Made by a program: the position numbers and the translations under genes
Part shown: positions 22,914 to 33,396 of the stretch, piece by piece
Layout of the letters: each line of letters opens with the position of its first letter
How positions within the stretch are numbered: the stretch's first letter is position 1
The notes under the pieces: model-generated
What the model saw: only the letters and a program-made list of their open reading frames with translations
What the model was told of the DNA's origin: nothing
Databases searched by the model: none
Source of the DNA: Cephalotus follicularis
Taxonomy: Eukaryota > Streptophyta > Magnoliopsida > Oxalidales > Cephalotaceae
Assembly: GCA_001972305.1 (NCBI GenBank)
Contig: BDDD01001471.1
Span: 137,389 to 201,388 of the forward strand
DNA: 64,000 nt
Reading direction: 5' to 3'

Positions 22914-23080
22914 AGTATGGGATGCACGTTACAAGTTTTCAGCTTATGAGTTTAATGCTTTCGCAACTGATATCATGTTTAAAAGTTTAAATTTTATGGT
23001 ATTTACATGAGCTGAATTTATATGTTAATTGCCTTTACCGCTTTAATGTTGTCTTCTTGGAAAACGAGGTGTGACAAGAG

Positions 23081-23092
23081 TGGTATCCGAGC
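23081..23092 (+). other. Primer binding site, initiator-Met type
   Basis: TGGTATCCGAGC, one mismatch to TGGTATCAGAGC, four bases after the LTR end at 23076. Confidence 0.75.
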
Positions 23093-23189
23093 ATATTCCA
23101 AATATGCTTAGCTAGGAAATTTTCCTCGACAATTAATCAAGTTGTTTTCCTAAAATTGTGACTAACCATCATCCTTCTTAAAGAAACTA

Positions 23190-24078
23190 ATGGACCGAAG
23201 GAGAACACGTGCTAGGGCTAGAGCTGTTGAAGCCAATGCCCCTAGGGAAGCAAATATTCCGCAAGGAATGAATGTTCCCCAAGATGACAGAGATCCGATG
23301 GCCCGGATTGCGGTTTATTTTCAGCAACAGATGGCCTTTAATAGGGCTAATGCGAAGGAGATGCACCAGTACTACACGCAAGCTGAGCCGCAACATAGAG
23401 CTCCCGACCACTACCCGAGAGAGGATAATAACCAGTTTGGGACAGACATTGAAAAGTTCATGAGGCTGAATCCACCCTGTTTCCGGAGGGAACTTGATGC
23501 TACTGTTGCTGAGAGATGGCTGTAGGACTTGGAGAAAATCTTTGAAGTAATAAACTGTACTGACACTCAAAATCTGAAGTTTGCTGTATACCGTCTATGG
23601 GGTAAGGCCACTCATTGGTGGGAGATGGTCAAAGCAAAATAGGAATCACAGAGACTGGATAGCACTTGGGACAGATTCCAGAGGGAGTTCTTGGAGACTT
23701 ATGTTCTTTGTATTGAATAAGAGCGACGAGAGACGAAGCCCTTGGAGTTCCGACAGGGAGAGATGACTGTGGCTGAGTATCAAGCGAGGTTCATGGAGCT
23801 CGCCAAAAATTCACCTTATCTGGTAGCTGATGAAGTGAAGAAGATACGGAGATTCCTGAGAGGTCTGCGACCGGATCTTCGATCAAGGATTAGAGCTATG
23901 GAACTAGGGACTTTTTTGGAGGTTTCTCAGAAAGCAAGAATACTAGAGACAATATCCAGTGAAGACCGGGCTGGGAGAGCTCGCGCATAGCAGAATAAAC
24001 AGGGTCCTACACAGTCCTGACCAGCATCGTCGAAATGGAAAAATGGTGGTTCTCCGGCGAAGTCGTCTAAGAACAAGT
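23190..24078 (+). pseudogene. Gypsy gag (5' part)
   Basis: Starts MDRRRTRARARAVEANAPR, a basic N-terminus. The retrotransposon gag domain follows, with FGTDIEKFMRLNPPCF (near residue 85), TWDRFQREFLETYV, EFRQGEMTVAEYQARFMELA and FLRGLRPDLRSRI. There are in-frame stops at 23523, 23640, 23718 and 23988. The frame is cut at about 24078, before the zinc knuckles, where it meets a small antisense piece of a different Gypsy integrase. It is clearly diverged from the gag copies at 33397 and 53209 (VFRRELDATVAER versus TFNGELNATVAEQ type), so it belongs to another subfamily. Confidence 0.85.
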
Positions 24079-24153
24079 CTCAACTTAGTACCCAATGCTT
24101 CTTGCAAGCTCTGCCAAAATCTGGAAGTAAAACGGGGGTCTCTGTCAGATACT
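24079..24153 (-). pseudogene. Gypsy integrase core fragment (left piece of split gene)
   Basis: Only about 75 bases. On the minus strand they read [20 protein letters not shown] and then GTKL, the integrase segment with the second catalytic Asp. It continues the integrase whose upstream part ends LHGVPLSI at 49269-49300. The Copia element 24154-49263 separates the two halves. Its left end joins the plus gag at about 24078 with no visible duplication, so that junction is a rearrangement or deletion scar. Confidence 0.8.
24149..24153. repeat. Decayed target duplication, left copy
   Basis: ATACT here and ATATG at 49264-49268 flank the Copia element. Both are one change from ATACG, the base order expected in an intact integrase codon context (minus CGTAT). 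The CpG would explain one of the two changes. Confidence 0.55.
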
Positions 24154-26616
24154 TGTCTGGAACGCTTGGCCCACGCGCAGTGGAAGACTTATCAATTCAT
24201 ACATTAGGGTTTAGGGTCGCTTAACTTTAACTTTTCACCAATAGATTAATCCCCAAGCAATGGGATGCTCTAATCTAAGTCTTAATTGCACCAATGAGTG
24301 CCAAGGAACCATAATTGAACAACCAATCAAACCAAACCCAAAACCAAGCATAGGGCAAAATGGCTCGAAACATTAAGGTTGCCATAAACCCTAGAAATGG
24401 ACTCCAAACATAGGCTCACAAGAAAACACACAAAACCCTAGACTACAGTCCAATCAACACATACCCTAAGGGAGGAGAAACAAAGCAAGCCATGGAGCAT
24501 TAGCTAGGGTACACACACCCTACCACCCACCCACTGCCATGGTGCCAGAGAAGGGAGAAGAATAAGCGATTCTTACCAATGGTGAAGACTCCTTCCTACA
24601 AGACAAGCTCCCTCCACTCTTTATCCCCATAAGCTCCATGCTCATCCACAAGCCACGGATGGGAGAACCAAGGATGCAAGCCAAGTGTTTAGACCTTTAC
24701 TAAATCACTCTATGTGTAGATAACATGCAGTGTACAAGTTATCTCCACCTATAATGACCTTTGAATGTTGAAAGGAGGCTTGAAAATGGCTACAAAAAGC
24801 ACAAGACGACGTGGGCATCGATGTGTAGGTGATAGGCATCGATGCGTATGCAAGATGGGAGAAGAGGGCGCACGACATGGAAGAGAGAGAAAGAGAAAGA
24901 CTCAAAAATTTTTGAAGAAGCTTCTGTCAAGCTTTCATAGTCAGACTTTCTCTCTCCTACTGTAACCGCGCATGAGCCTGTCTAGGCATCAACACCATGC
25001 GTATCATATTATCTAGGCATCAACTCCATGGATAAGATGAAACAGGCGCCAAGTCTCATTTGTCTTCTAGTCGATGCGTAAAACCCATAGCGTCAACGCG
25101 TAAACCTACTAGTTTTTAAAACGTCAATGCCATGCTCTCTATAGCGTTAACGTCCAGCGGCTTCATCCGGTTATGGCGTCGACACATGCTCTCCATGGCG
25201 TCTACATATAAAGCTACTGGTTTTTTCAGTGCTAATGCAATCTATTCGCGTCAATGCCCAGAAACTCAACCAGACATGGCGTAGATGCTTGCTCTTCATG
25301 GCGTCGACGCCTAAGAAAAAATTGCACATTCTATTCCTTTTTCAAAGCCCTTCTCAGGTAATATTTCATCTTGGCATTGCATGGACCTAAATACATCAAA
25401 TGAAATACTCACTAGCAAAACAACATCTTCCATGGTGTTGTCCTTTCACTAAATGATATGTGTCCCACTAGATATCAACCTGTTCAAAGTCAGGCAGGAC
25501 TCGAAAGCCTGTCGTTCTCCGGTATGATGATAAATTCCCAGGACATCCCGATTCCTGGTATGACCACTCAAACAGTACACCGACAATCAGAGCAGCCCGG
25601 TGTAAGCACAAGTCAACCCCTAGATTCGTGTATTACCACGTTTATCAATCATAGTCCGAATATCCAGACGCTCTATCCAGTCATCGGCATATGTGTCATG
25701 TTTCCCTCGTCATACTTGGCTCTGATCACAGCCTAGGGTTTGGATGAATGTCAACCCTAGTATTATTGTGATAACTATGAATTGACGATTGCACTGAGAC
25801 TATCGGTAGACCTCCCACGGGAACCTCTCGTTCCCAGTCCACCTATGCCTGATCAAGAATTTTCAGTCTGCAAAGTACATAGATAAATATAGCCAGTCAC
25901 CCTCAGCCCGGGTGTGACGATCCCCTATTGCGCACTCGCCCATACTTCTCAATGCAGCTCCCTCAAGACACAAAGACAACCCTTTTGCCAGCTCCTGGCT
26001 ATTGCTGGGGAAGACAGAAATCAAAGTCAAGCAGTCACCACACAATGCATGCCAGCCGCTCAAGTCAAAGGAGACAACGTAGGCTATAGACCTACTAGTC
26101 ACCATAGACTATACACTACTGAGACCATAGGAATCCTATTGACATTGGGTATTGACTATCCAAATAGGTTTCCTATTGGTGGGTCTATTCAGTGTCACTC
26201 TCTCTAGCATACACCTCACATTTAGCTTTAGGGGTAAATCCAAATGGCTACGAGATAACCATCCTCCACTGCTAACCTGGGAGCAAGCTTAACATGACAA
26301 GTCTTCACGGTTCATCAATGGCCCAAAGAAAGTGAACCTATGACTTGGAACATTTGTCACAGGGAATAAGGATATCATTCTCATAGCCCTCTCAGCACGA
26401 GATCCAACCCTTTGGATGTGACATGGCACTATATGACATACAACTAATTATGAATAATTATTATGTTCCTTTAGGTTGACTAGGATGAGCCATATAGCCT
26501 TGCCAATTAAATTGAATATGCACATGAATATGAAAGGAAATCATAATTGCATAAATCAAGAGTGTTTATATAAAACGAGACATATCGTGGCAAAAAGGGA
26601 CACCCCTAACTTAACA
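24154..26616 (-). mobile_element. 3' LTR of the large minus Copia element
   Basis: 2463 bp, TGTCTGG to TTAACA on the plus strand, adjacent to a polypurine tract (26617-26631). It aligns along its length with the 5' LTR at 46788-49263. The two keep the same landmarks (TGGCCCACGCGCAG near the left end, GGACACCC near the right end) with scattered differences and small indels. Palindromes are at 24810-24850 and 24985-25315. No ORF of note. Confidence 0.9.
24810..25315. repeat. C-like palindrome clusters in Copia LTR
   Basis: Pair GGCATCGATGTGTAG and GGCATCGATGCGTATG at 24810-24850, then about a dozen units of the form ATGGCGTCGACGCCT between 24985 and 25315, many decayed to GTCAAC. Confidence 0.7.
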
Positions 26617-26631
26617 ATCTCCCACTAGGCC
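26617..26631 (-). other. Polypurine tract of minus Copia
   Basis: Minus-strand GGCCTAGTGGGAGAT directly precedes the 3' LTR. Confidence 0.8.
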
Positions 26632-27348
26632 TTATAGCCACGATGACCGATAGCCTAAGCCCATAGCACTCCGATGTCTCTCTAGAACAGTGCTGCTCAA
26701 AGCCTTGATCAGTGGGTCTACTAAATTTGCCTCCTTGGAAACTCTCTCACGGGTAATGTCTCCTCTGACAATGATCTCTCTAAGCAGGTGATAACATCGT
26801 TGTATATACTTGAAGCGATGATGCAACCGGGGTTCTTTGGCTTGTGCAACAGCCCCATTGTTGTCACACTATACCACAACTGGACGTGCAATGGTTGGAA
26901 CCATATCAAGTTCAGCAATGAACTTTCGCATCCAAACAGCTTCCTTAGCGACATCTGAGGCTGTAACATATTCCACTTCCATAGTGGAGTCAGTAGTAGT
27001 CTCCTACTTGGAACTCCTCTAACTCACAGCACCTTCGTTCAAGACGAAAAAAATATCCTGACACGGATTTGTGATCATCCGGATCACTATGAAGCTAGAG
27101 TCTGTAAAGCCCTCTAATCTCAATTCACTATCTCCTCCATAGACCAAGAAGGTACCTTGAGTCCTTCTCAGGTATTTGAGTACCCCTTTGACTACTTCCC
27201 AATGTTTCTCACCGGGATCAGACTGAAATCGACTAGCCATACCCAAGGCATTGGCGACATCAGGTCTAGTACACAGCATGGCATACATGATGGAGCCAAC
27301 AGCCGAAGCATATGGTTGCCTACTCATGCGAATCCTCTCCTCATTTGT
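26632..27348 (-). pseudogene. Copia RNase H
   Basis: The minus frame reads SRQPYASAVGSIMYAMLCTRPDV at 27327, the Copia RT to RNase H connection. It continues LKYLRRTQGTFLVYGG and GFTDSSF (first Asp) near 27100. It then passes through stops to STMEVEYVTASDVAKEAVW (catalytic Glu, near 26980) and VCDNNGAVAQAKEPR-type sequence with a stop before the Cys. The end (26826-26632) reads REIIVRGDI and LVDPLIKALSSTV, the usual pol end. Several stops and at least one frameshift make it non-functional. Confidence 0.85.
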
Positions 27349-28282
27349 CTATGGAGACATTCTCTTGGAGAGGTGAATTCCATGGCCAATAGGTACAAGG
27401 CCCTGCTTGGAATTCTCAAAGCCATACCGTTTCAACACCTTTCTGATGTACTGGCTTTGGGAGAGTCCCAAAAACTTATTAAATCTATCTCTATAGATCT
27501 TTATACCCAATATATAGAAAGCCTCTCCCAAATCCTTCATGGAGAAGTTCTTGGATAACCTTACTTTAACGGACTGCAACATACCCACAACATTCCCTAT
27601 GATTAGTATATCATCCACGTATAGTACCAAGAAAGTGATGTTCGCATCATCCTGTTTCTGGTAGATTTTTTATGAAACCGAAACTCTTAACGGTCTCGTC
27701 AAAACGAATGTACCAGCTACGGGATGCTTGCTTAAGGCCATAGATCGACCTTTGGATCTTACACACTCTCTGTGGATGCTCCATGGATGCAAACCCCTTG
27801 GGTTGGGACATGTAAATGTACTCTTCAAGAAAGTCATTCAAGAAGGCTGTCTTGACATCTATTTTCCATATCTCATAATCGTAATGAGCGGCAATAACAA
27901 GCAATATCCGAATGGACTTAAGCACAACGACTGGTGAGAAAGTTTCGGTATAGTCGACTCCATGTCTTTGCTTATACCATTTCAAGACCAATCTCGCTTT
28001 GTAAGTCTCTATCTTACCATCAGCGCCAGTCTTTCTCTTGAAGATCCATTTGCAACCAATAGGACCCTCAGGTGCATTGACCAAGTTCCACACTTTGTTG
28101 GCATCCATGGAGTCCATCTCGAATTTCATGGCCTCTAGCCATCCCTCATATTCAGTGCTCTTCACTGCCCCCTCATAGCTGGCAGACTCGTCATCATCGA
28201 TATCATTGAGTTCCTCAGTATCCTCAATGAGAAAACCATATCTCTCAGGAGGCATTGGAACTCTGCCTGACCTACTCGTCAA
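27349..28282 (-). pseudogene. Copia reverse transcriptase
   Basis: From 28282 the minus frame runs 211 aa: LEAMKFEMDSMDANKVWNLV, GCKWIFKRKTGADGK, TFSPVVVLKSIRILL, then WKIDVKTAFLNDFLEEYIYM with the first catalytic Asp, and SIYGLKQASRSWY. A frameshift at about 27645 then leads to the frame from 27630, which begins MVLYVDDILIIG (catalytic Asp pair intact) and ends GHGIHLSKRMSP. Apart from the frameshift the RT is complete and little eroded. It converts element RNA into cDNA in the virus-like particle. Confidence 0.9.
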
Positions 28283-28692
28283 TGGAGTGCCTAACTGAGA
28301 TCAGCTCTCAGGTTGGGAACCTTCCCCAACTATGTCTATAGAGGGTTGAATCTCTAATTCCTCCTCATCCTGTCGGCTCTCACCAGGTGATAACTCTCTC
28401 AGTTCCACCTTGCCCCCACTGCTCCCTGCAAGCAGGTATTCCTTCTATTGGAATTTGGCAGTTAGAGAAACAAAAGTCTTTTGTTCACTTGGATGGTAAA
28501 AGTAATATCCTATGCTCTCCTTAGGATATCCCACAAGTCAAAAAAGATCTGCTCATGCCTCAAGCTTAGAAGGATCCGCCCTTCTCACATAAGCTAGACA
28601 GTCCCAAACCCTCAAATGGTTTAGGTCGGGTTTCCACCCTTTAACCACCTCGTAAGGAGTGGAGGTAACGGATTTCGAAGGAATCCAGTTTA
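28283..28692 (-). pseudogene. Copia integrase C-terminal end and linker
   Basis: On the minus strand the frame reads LNWIPSKSVTSTPYEVVKGW and LNHLRVWDCLAYVRRADPSK (28690-28560). This is the downstream end of the integrase core and the start of its C-terminal region. A variable acidic/proline linker to RT follows. It is the direct continuation of the integrase at 43481-43900; the join is interrupted at GGATG by the 14.8 kb Gypsy complex. Confidence 0.85.
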
Positions 28693-28697
28693 GGATG
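28693..28697. repeat. Target duplication GGATG, left copy
   Basis: GGATG here and at 43476-43480 flank the insertion 28698-43475. Joining the flanks restores the Copia integrase reading AVYILNWIPSKS across the gap. Confidence 0.92.
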
Positions 28698-29269
28698 TGT
28701 AATAACATGCTTGAGGTTAGTAATTTCTGGAATTGAGATAGAAATGGTAAATGGTTCAATAAAGGTTGAGACTTATGACCCAATGATAAGCCACTAATTG
28801 GATATTAGGCTGTTAGTGGATTAAAAATACTGAAGATGGTAATATGTACATATCCACTGATAACAGGTTTATGAGTAATTAAACCTGGAAACTAAGAGGT
28901 ATTGAGAAGTTGGTTAAAAAATGTAAAGGAGAGACTTAATGAATTATTGATGAGCTACTGTTGGAGTAGTAATTGTAACCAGATAATTAGTTAAACTTAC
29001 TAATTACATGACTGAACCTTCGAGCATGCATTGTATAGATCAATCCTGCTGAGATTGGAAGGTTAAGTTGGTAAAAGAGCTTTGGACTTTAAAGAGAGAA
29101 ATCAATCCAAATTGATTTAGGGATAGCAATTGAGGTAGGGGTAATGACATGTTTTTAGAAGATATATTATGCATATCATGTATGGTTAATTTTATGTTTG
29201 ATTGCATGTGTTGTTTAAGTTAGTAATTGAACATTGAAATGCATACCCTGCTACTGCCTACCAAATTCT

Positions 29270-29350
29270 AGGCAAAGCAGTTGACTGTTCTTCATTCCAG
29301 TCGACTGTTAAGAGAAAACAGTCAACTACTCAATCCAAACAGCCGACTGT
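29270..29350. repeat. Type B palindrome cluster
   Basis: GCAGTTGACTGTTC, CCAGTCGACTGTTA, ACAGTCAACTACTC and ACAGCCGACTGTCC, four units in about 80 bases. Confidence 0.8.
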
Positions 29351-29610
29351 CCTGGGTTAAAATTCTGATGCAGGATCTGATTAGGCCCCAAATTGAATGT
29401 AATTAACCTGGCCTCCATAAGGATGATTAGAACAATCAATCCTGGCCTTGTATGATTACATTTCAGAAATTAAAACAATGTATCTACTCCTTGTGAGGAT
29501 TTTACAAGAGTGACTATGGTGCACAATGACCTTATGGAACCCTTGGATTTGCTATTGTACTTACTGTTTTGCTGTATATGCTACTATTATAATTGGTATA
29601 TACTGATTAG

Positions 29611-29726
29611 GGTGTTCATTAACACTACTGTCCCTTATTTCAATGATTTAACCAAATAGTGCTTTAAGGGTGTTCATTAACACTACTGTCCCTTATTTCA
29701 ATGATTTAACCAAATAGTGCTTTAAG
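29611..29726 (+). repeat. Perfect 58-bp tandem duplication
   Basis: The unit starting GGTGTTCATTAACACTACTG at 29611 is repeated without change at 29669. It lies inside the outer LTR fragment. Lack of differences implies a recent duplication. Confidence 0.92.
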
Positions 29727-29964
29727 CACAAATATGAGTTCCTTACGGTTTTCAAAATGGAAATGTATATTGTCAAATGATTACTGTTTTCCCCTCCAAT
29801 GAGAGGTATTGTTACTGTACTGAATATCGTTGTAATAACCGCAAATTCTATTCGTGTACATTGTAATATTGATGAATAAAATGTGCACTTACTTGAATTT
29901 AATGTCCAATTATTATACGGTTGTGGTTGTTAGTTTATTTGAACATATGGACTTAAAATAACCA

Positions 29965-30065
29965 AAACAGCCATCGACAGCCGACTGTCACAGGGGAACA
30001 GTCGACTGTCTGATGCGTGCTATGACAGTCGATTGCCTGTTGAGGACAGTCGACTGGATCGGTAC
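29965..30065. repeat. Type B palindrome cluster I
   Basis: GCCGACTGTCAC, ACAGTCGACTGTCTG, ACAGTCGATTGCC and ACAGTCGACTGGATC; about 140 bases into the LTR. Confidence 0.85.
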
Positions 30066-30070
30066 AGAAC

Positions 30071-30075
30071 TGGTG
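30071..30075. repeat. Target duplication around nested solo LTR
   Basis: TGGTG here and AGGTG at 32352-32356 (one mismatch). The uninterrupted sister LTR reads CAGAACAGGTGTCTG at the same place, which confirms the insertion point. Confidence 0.85.
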
Positions 30076-32351
30076 TGTAACATCCCCCGATCTGTGGGAG
30101 TCGCCACAGGTGCATATAACGAAACTAAACATAACATATCATATTAAAACGTTCATTTTATTAAAAACGTGATGGTATAAAGCATAACCAATAACATATC
30201 GAAACTGATCATAAATGGAAACTTATTCAAAATCCAAAAGTCATAAACTAAGATAACACATTGTTTAATAAATGGTTCCACTATGACCACATAACATAAA
30301 GGGATCAGCTACTAGACGATCCTCAGACATATGGGAGTCACTCTCATCACACATTGCCCCTTTGCTCCTGATAACCTGCCGCATGGAAACAAAAACGCGG
30401 ATGAGCAAACCTCAGTACGGATATAGAATATAAAAATAGTAAACGATATTTTAAAGCAGAAAGATTTCCAAAAAGTACATTAAAACTGAAATCTTAAGCA
30501 ATAAAATAGTTTAAACATGATTAGTAAATGCCTAGAAAAATCAACTCATTTAATTTCACAATAAAGAGATGATTGCATATCATTTTGTAAACACATCATA
30601 ATTGATTTCATAAAGTCATAATATTTACTTCATAAAATATCAAATGACTTATTTCCAAAAACCCAAATATACGGAATTCATAAACCAAAAGGAAGCATAT
30701 TCATAAAACCGAGTGATAACAAAACCAGAATCTGTATTTAATCTTAAACAGACTGAAACAGTAAGAAAGTGTCAAGGAACGAAGAATCCGTACCTTGTGC
30801 GATCACAGATAAGCTTACGAATAACTTAAAAGTACCACGTAGCACACAAATCTATACAATACGAAAACATTCATATAAGGGTCTAAAATTCATTTTGAGC
30901 ATAAAACAGAATCATAATGATGTTTAGAAATAAACCCGGATCATCGGAAGAATAAACGGATGAAAACAGAAGTTTGCAGGACAAACCAGCCGACTGTTTC
31001 AAAAATCCAGTCGACTAACAAGGGATGGCAGTCGACTACACAACAGGGCCAGTCGACTACTCAACCTGGGCTTGCAGACAGTCGAATAAATCAGGGGTCC
31101 AGTCGACTACTCAACACAATACAATCGACTATTTGCACAATGCAGTCGACTACTCAACTAGACAGTCGACTTGTTCATATGGGCAGTCGACTGTTCTGGG
31201 TATCAAAACAGCAGTTCAGTGCGATTTGTGCAATTTTAGCAACCAAGACTTCGATTTTTTGACACTAGAAGGTTACCAACATGTAAAACAACTTCATATG
31301 ACATGTTAAACATTGTTGCAACACAGAATTTGACAATTGCATGTTGACAGAAAATTCTTTCAATGTGACAGGGACTTTTAAACAATAGCATACTAACATT
31401 TAATCCAATTCTGTCCACCATCACCATTACATGCATCAAGCAAAATTGTAGATCAATTCCTAGATGTCTAAAGATGGCTGCTAACACATAGTTACTTGAC
31501 AGAAGAACAAGAATGCCGAAACCATAATTAAAATCATCTCTAGCAACCAAAGTACATAGTTTTGATGAGAATGATCCAAAAACAAATCCCTAAGACATAA
31601 CAATGTAGAAAACCAACCTGTTGGATGTCAAAAACTATTGAAGGAACACCAATAAGAATGACACAATGGCTGATCAAAAACAAAACGAAAGGGAGACATA
31701 AAAATTTAAGCCTGCCAACTATACCTGCATTGCCAAGAACGATTCCTATGTAAAAACCATGAAGAACTAACCTGTTTAAAGAAGCAAAAACACAAAGAAC
31801 TCAGTGACTCTTCCAATGGCAGGTTCGGCAGGAAGGAGATATGGCAGAAACGAAGACTTGACATACATATATAACAAAGAAATCCAAAACGGAAAAGAAG
31901 AGGAGATTGGGGAAGGAATAAGGAAACAATGAGACAAAATCATATTGATAAGGAAGGAGAGGATTGTTGCCGTGTGAAATTTATGAAGGAAGGAGATATA
32001 TAGGGAGAGAGAGTTTGAGAGACAGAGATGTCGTGAGAGGGAGAGAGACTTTGAGAGTAAAATAAAAGGAAAATAAAATAAAAGGAAAATAAAGATAAAG
32101 AAAGATAAAGAAAGATAAAAAAAATTAAAATAAAGGATGGTATTTTAAAAAGGCTTTTAAAATTGATTTATGGAATTAATAATAATAATATAACTAATTT
32201 ACCTAAGCCCAAAAGTCCATACTAACAAACCCAAAATTAAGGCTGGTATCATCCAGCCCAAAAACATAAACCCAACATAAAACGGACAAATACATAAACG
32301 GAACAAATAAAACCTGTAAGAAAAATACGTACAGGTAAGCAGGGTATTACA
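30076..32351 (-). mobile_element. Solo LTR nested in a Gypsy 5' LTR
   Basis: 2276 bp, TGTAACATCCCCCGATC to GGGTATTACA, with no internal region. A TATA-like CCCTATATATC and purine-rich plus strand around 31990-32060 suggest minus orientation. It differs in sequence from the LTR it entered but carries the same type of palindrome, with the ACAGTCGACT arms. An A-rich low-complexity stretch is at 32058-32150. No coding region was found. Confidence 0.85.
30985..31200. repeat. Type B palindrome cluster in solo LTR
   Basis: Nine or ten units, among them CCAGTCGACTA, GCAGTCGACTACAC, CCAGTCGACTACTCAAC (31100), GCAGTCGACTACTCAAC (31142), ACAGTCGACTTG and GCAGTCGACTGTTC, 17-30 bases apart. On the inferred minus orientation it starts about 1.15 kb into the LTR. 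Confidence 0.9.
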
Positions 32352-32593
32352 AGGTGTCTGTGCATGTCTGTGCGACTAAATCAAAAGGCATTGCATGAGG
32401 GGCATGTGTCATGCGTGACAGTAGCTGCCAGAGCATGCAATAATGGAGTGCGTACAAGTCTTCTATTCCTCCTGCAACCTGCAGACAGAAGATGGGAAAG
32501 AGAGAAAGTAAATGTAAGCAAAGTGCATGTGAGAGAGAAGGAAATGAGAGAAAACTGAGTTATGGGAATCTGGCGAATTCAAAGGTTCCTAAG

Positions 32594-32605
32594 ACTTTAT
32601 ATCAG
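32594..32605 (+). promoter_or_regulatory. Candidate TATA box of Gypsy LTR
   Basis: CTTTATATCAGC, conserved at 36989-37000, 51926-51937 and 57478-57489 in LTRs that otherwise differ. About 135 bases downstream is TTCTTGGTAAGTCC (32726), a splice-donor-like site also conserved between copies. The transcription start is not known; this is inference from conservation and position. Confidence 0.45.
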
Positions 32606-33296
32606 CTGTTGATTTGAGAGTAAGTGTTAGAAAACACTGAAGATTGAAGAGAATTGCTGAAATTGGTGAAAGCTTGCATTTGAGGAATTGGAGAGCTTAA
32701 AGGAAGAGAATTGAAGCTTTGGAGTTCTTGGTAAGTCCTCAATTCGAACTCACTGCTAATGTGATGATAATGTAACTAGGAGGATGTTAAGATATCTTCT
32801 GTTAACATGGTTAAGCTTGACAACTTCTAGATTTGAATTTGAATGGTAAGATATCTTCTGTTAACATGGTATGGACATGAAGCATAGAAAATTTTAACAA
32901 CTATAGTTAGAATTGTAGTTGTTGTTAGTTGTCATGTTATAAACTTACAGATTCCCTTAAGTATACCTTATGTCCACACGTTTAAGATCAAAGAATCTAG
33001 AATTGAATGATATTTGACATAAGGTTCATAGAGATGTGGTAAAAAGAATAATTTATGAAGCTAATGAACTAGTAATTAACTACTGTTGAAGTGGTATTTG
33101 CCATAAGAAATCACTGAAGCTTACTGGTACTAATGCATGTGTCCGTAAACATGCATGCATAGATTGATTCTGCCTTACTGAATGCTTCCGCATATTGTTT
33201 AAGAATTGTTGTATGGAATGCTGGAATATTATATTTTAATTCCTGATATCACCACATATGTTGTCTAATGTAATGGAATAACGGGGTGTGACAGCA

Positions 33297-33308
33297 TGGT
33301 ATCAGAGC
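33297..33308 (+). other. Primer binding site, initiator-Met type
   Basis: TGGTATCAGAGC, exact, three bases after the LTR end. Confidence 0.85.
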
Positions 33309-33396
33309 ATATTCCATATATGCTAGCTGGGATAAGTTTCTCGGAGTTTAAGTGAATTGTTTCCTAATGATTATGTCATTCCATATAGGAAACTGA

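Larger units (their letters stand above)
20599..22918. repeat. 5-bp target duplication AGTAT around solo LTR
   Basis: AGTAT occurs at 20599-20603 and 22914-22918, directly flanking the solo LTR 20604-22913. Joining the flanks restores GCGTGCAGTATGGG, matching related LTRs such as 43316-43330. Confidence 0.9.
17993..23076 (+). mobile_element. 5' LTR of a plus Gypsy element, interrupted
   Basis: Starts TGTAACACCCGAG at 17993, inside the Copia pol, and ends GAGGTGTGACA at 23076, followed by a primer site and gag. Removing the solo LTR at 20604-22913 and one target copy leaves about 2.77 kb. Type C clusters lie at 18180-18335 and 19105-19465. Its 3' end (22914-23076) is recognisable, inverted, at 60925-61080, so the two LTRs are of one family. 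No matching 3' LTR is present to the right; gag is cut at 24078. Confidence 0.8.
28698..29830 (+). mobile_element. Outer Gypsy LTR fragment (left part)
   Basis: Begins TGTAATAAC, as the other plus LTRs do, but the next bases correspond to a position well inside those LTRs, so the region after the first nine bases is deleted. The rest is related to 37100-38230 but clearly diverged. A type B cluster is at 29270-29350. It is interrupted at 29830 by the next LTR. The segment 42861-43475 could be its right-hand part, which would make this a solo LTR that received later insertions. Confidence 0.65.
29831..33293 (+). mobile_element. 5' LTR of Gypsy element 1, interrupted
   Basis: Starts TGTAATAACCGCAAATTC at 29831 and ends GGGGTGTGACA at 33293, before a primer site. 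The nested solo LTR (30076-32351) must be removed to recover it. Compared with the LTR at 36506-38854 it has lost about 1.18 kb after 33174, including cluster II. Its last 120 bases are of a different subfamily from the end of that LTR. A type B cluster is at 29965-30065. Target copies were not identified. Confidence 0.8.

Noticed and set aside
25458..26207. ORFs of 92 and 97 aa in the Copia LTR
   Set aside because: They are not kept in the matching LTR at 48090-48840, which has indels and stops in these frames.
30985..31200. CRISPR-like array
   Set aside because: The repeated unit is only 10-17 bases, degenerate, at irregular spacing, and sits in a plant solo LTR with no cas-like gene.
30960..31309. 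Two overlapping plus-strand ORFs with repeated QSTTQ or VDYST residues
   Set aside because: The amino-acid repeats are only the translation of the CAGTCGACTAC palindromes; no start context or family match.
32058..32150. A-rich run as a SINE or LINE tail
   Set aside because: It lies inside a solo LTR with target copies at both ends; no SINE promoter boxes or LINE ORF are next to it.
33297..33308. tRNA gene
   Set aside because: TGGTATCAGAGC is the primer-site complement to the initiator tRNA 3' end; no tRNA body surrounds it. The same holds for 10498, 23081, 38858 and 46773.
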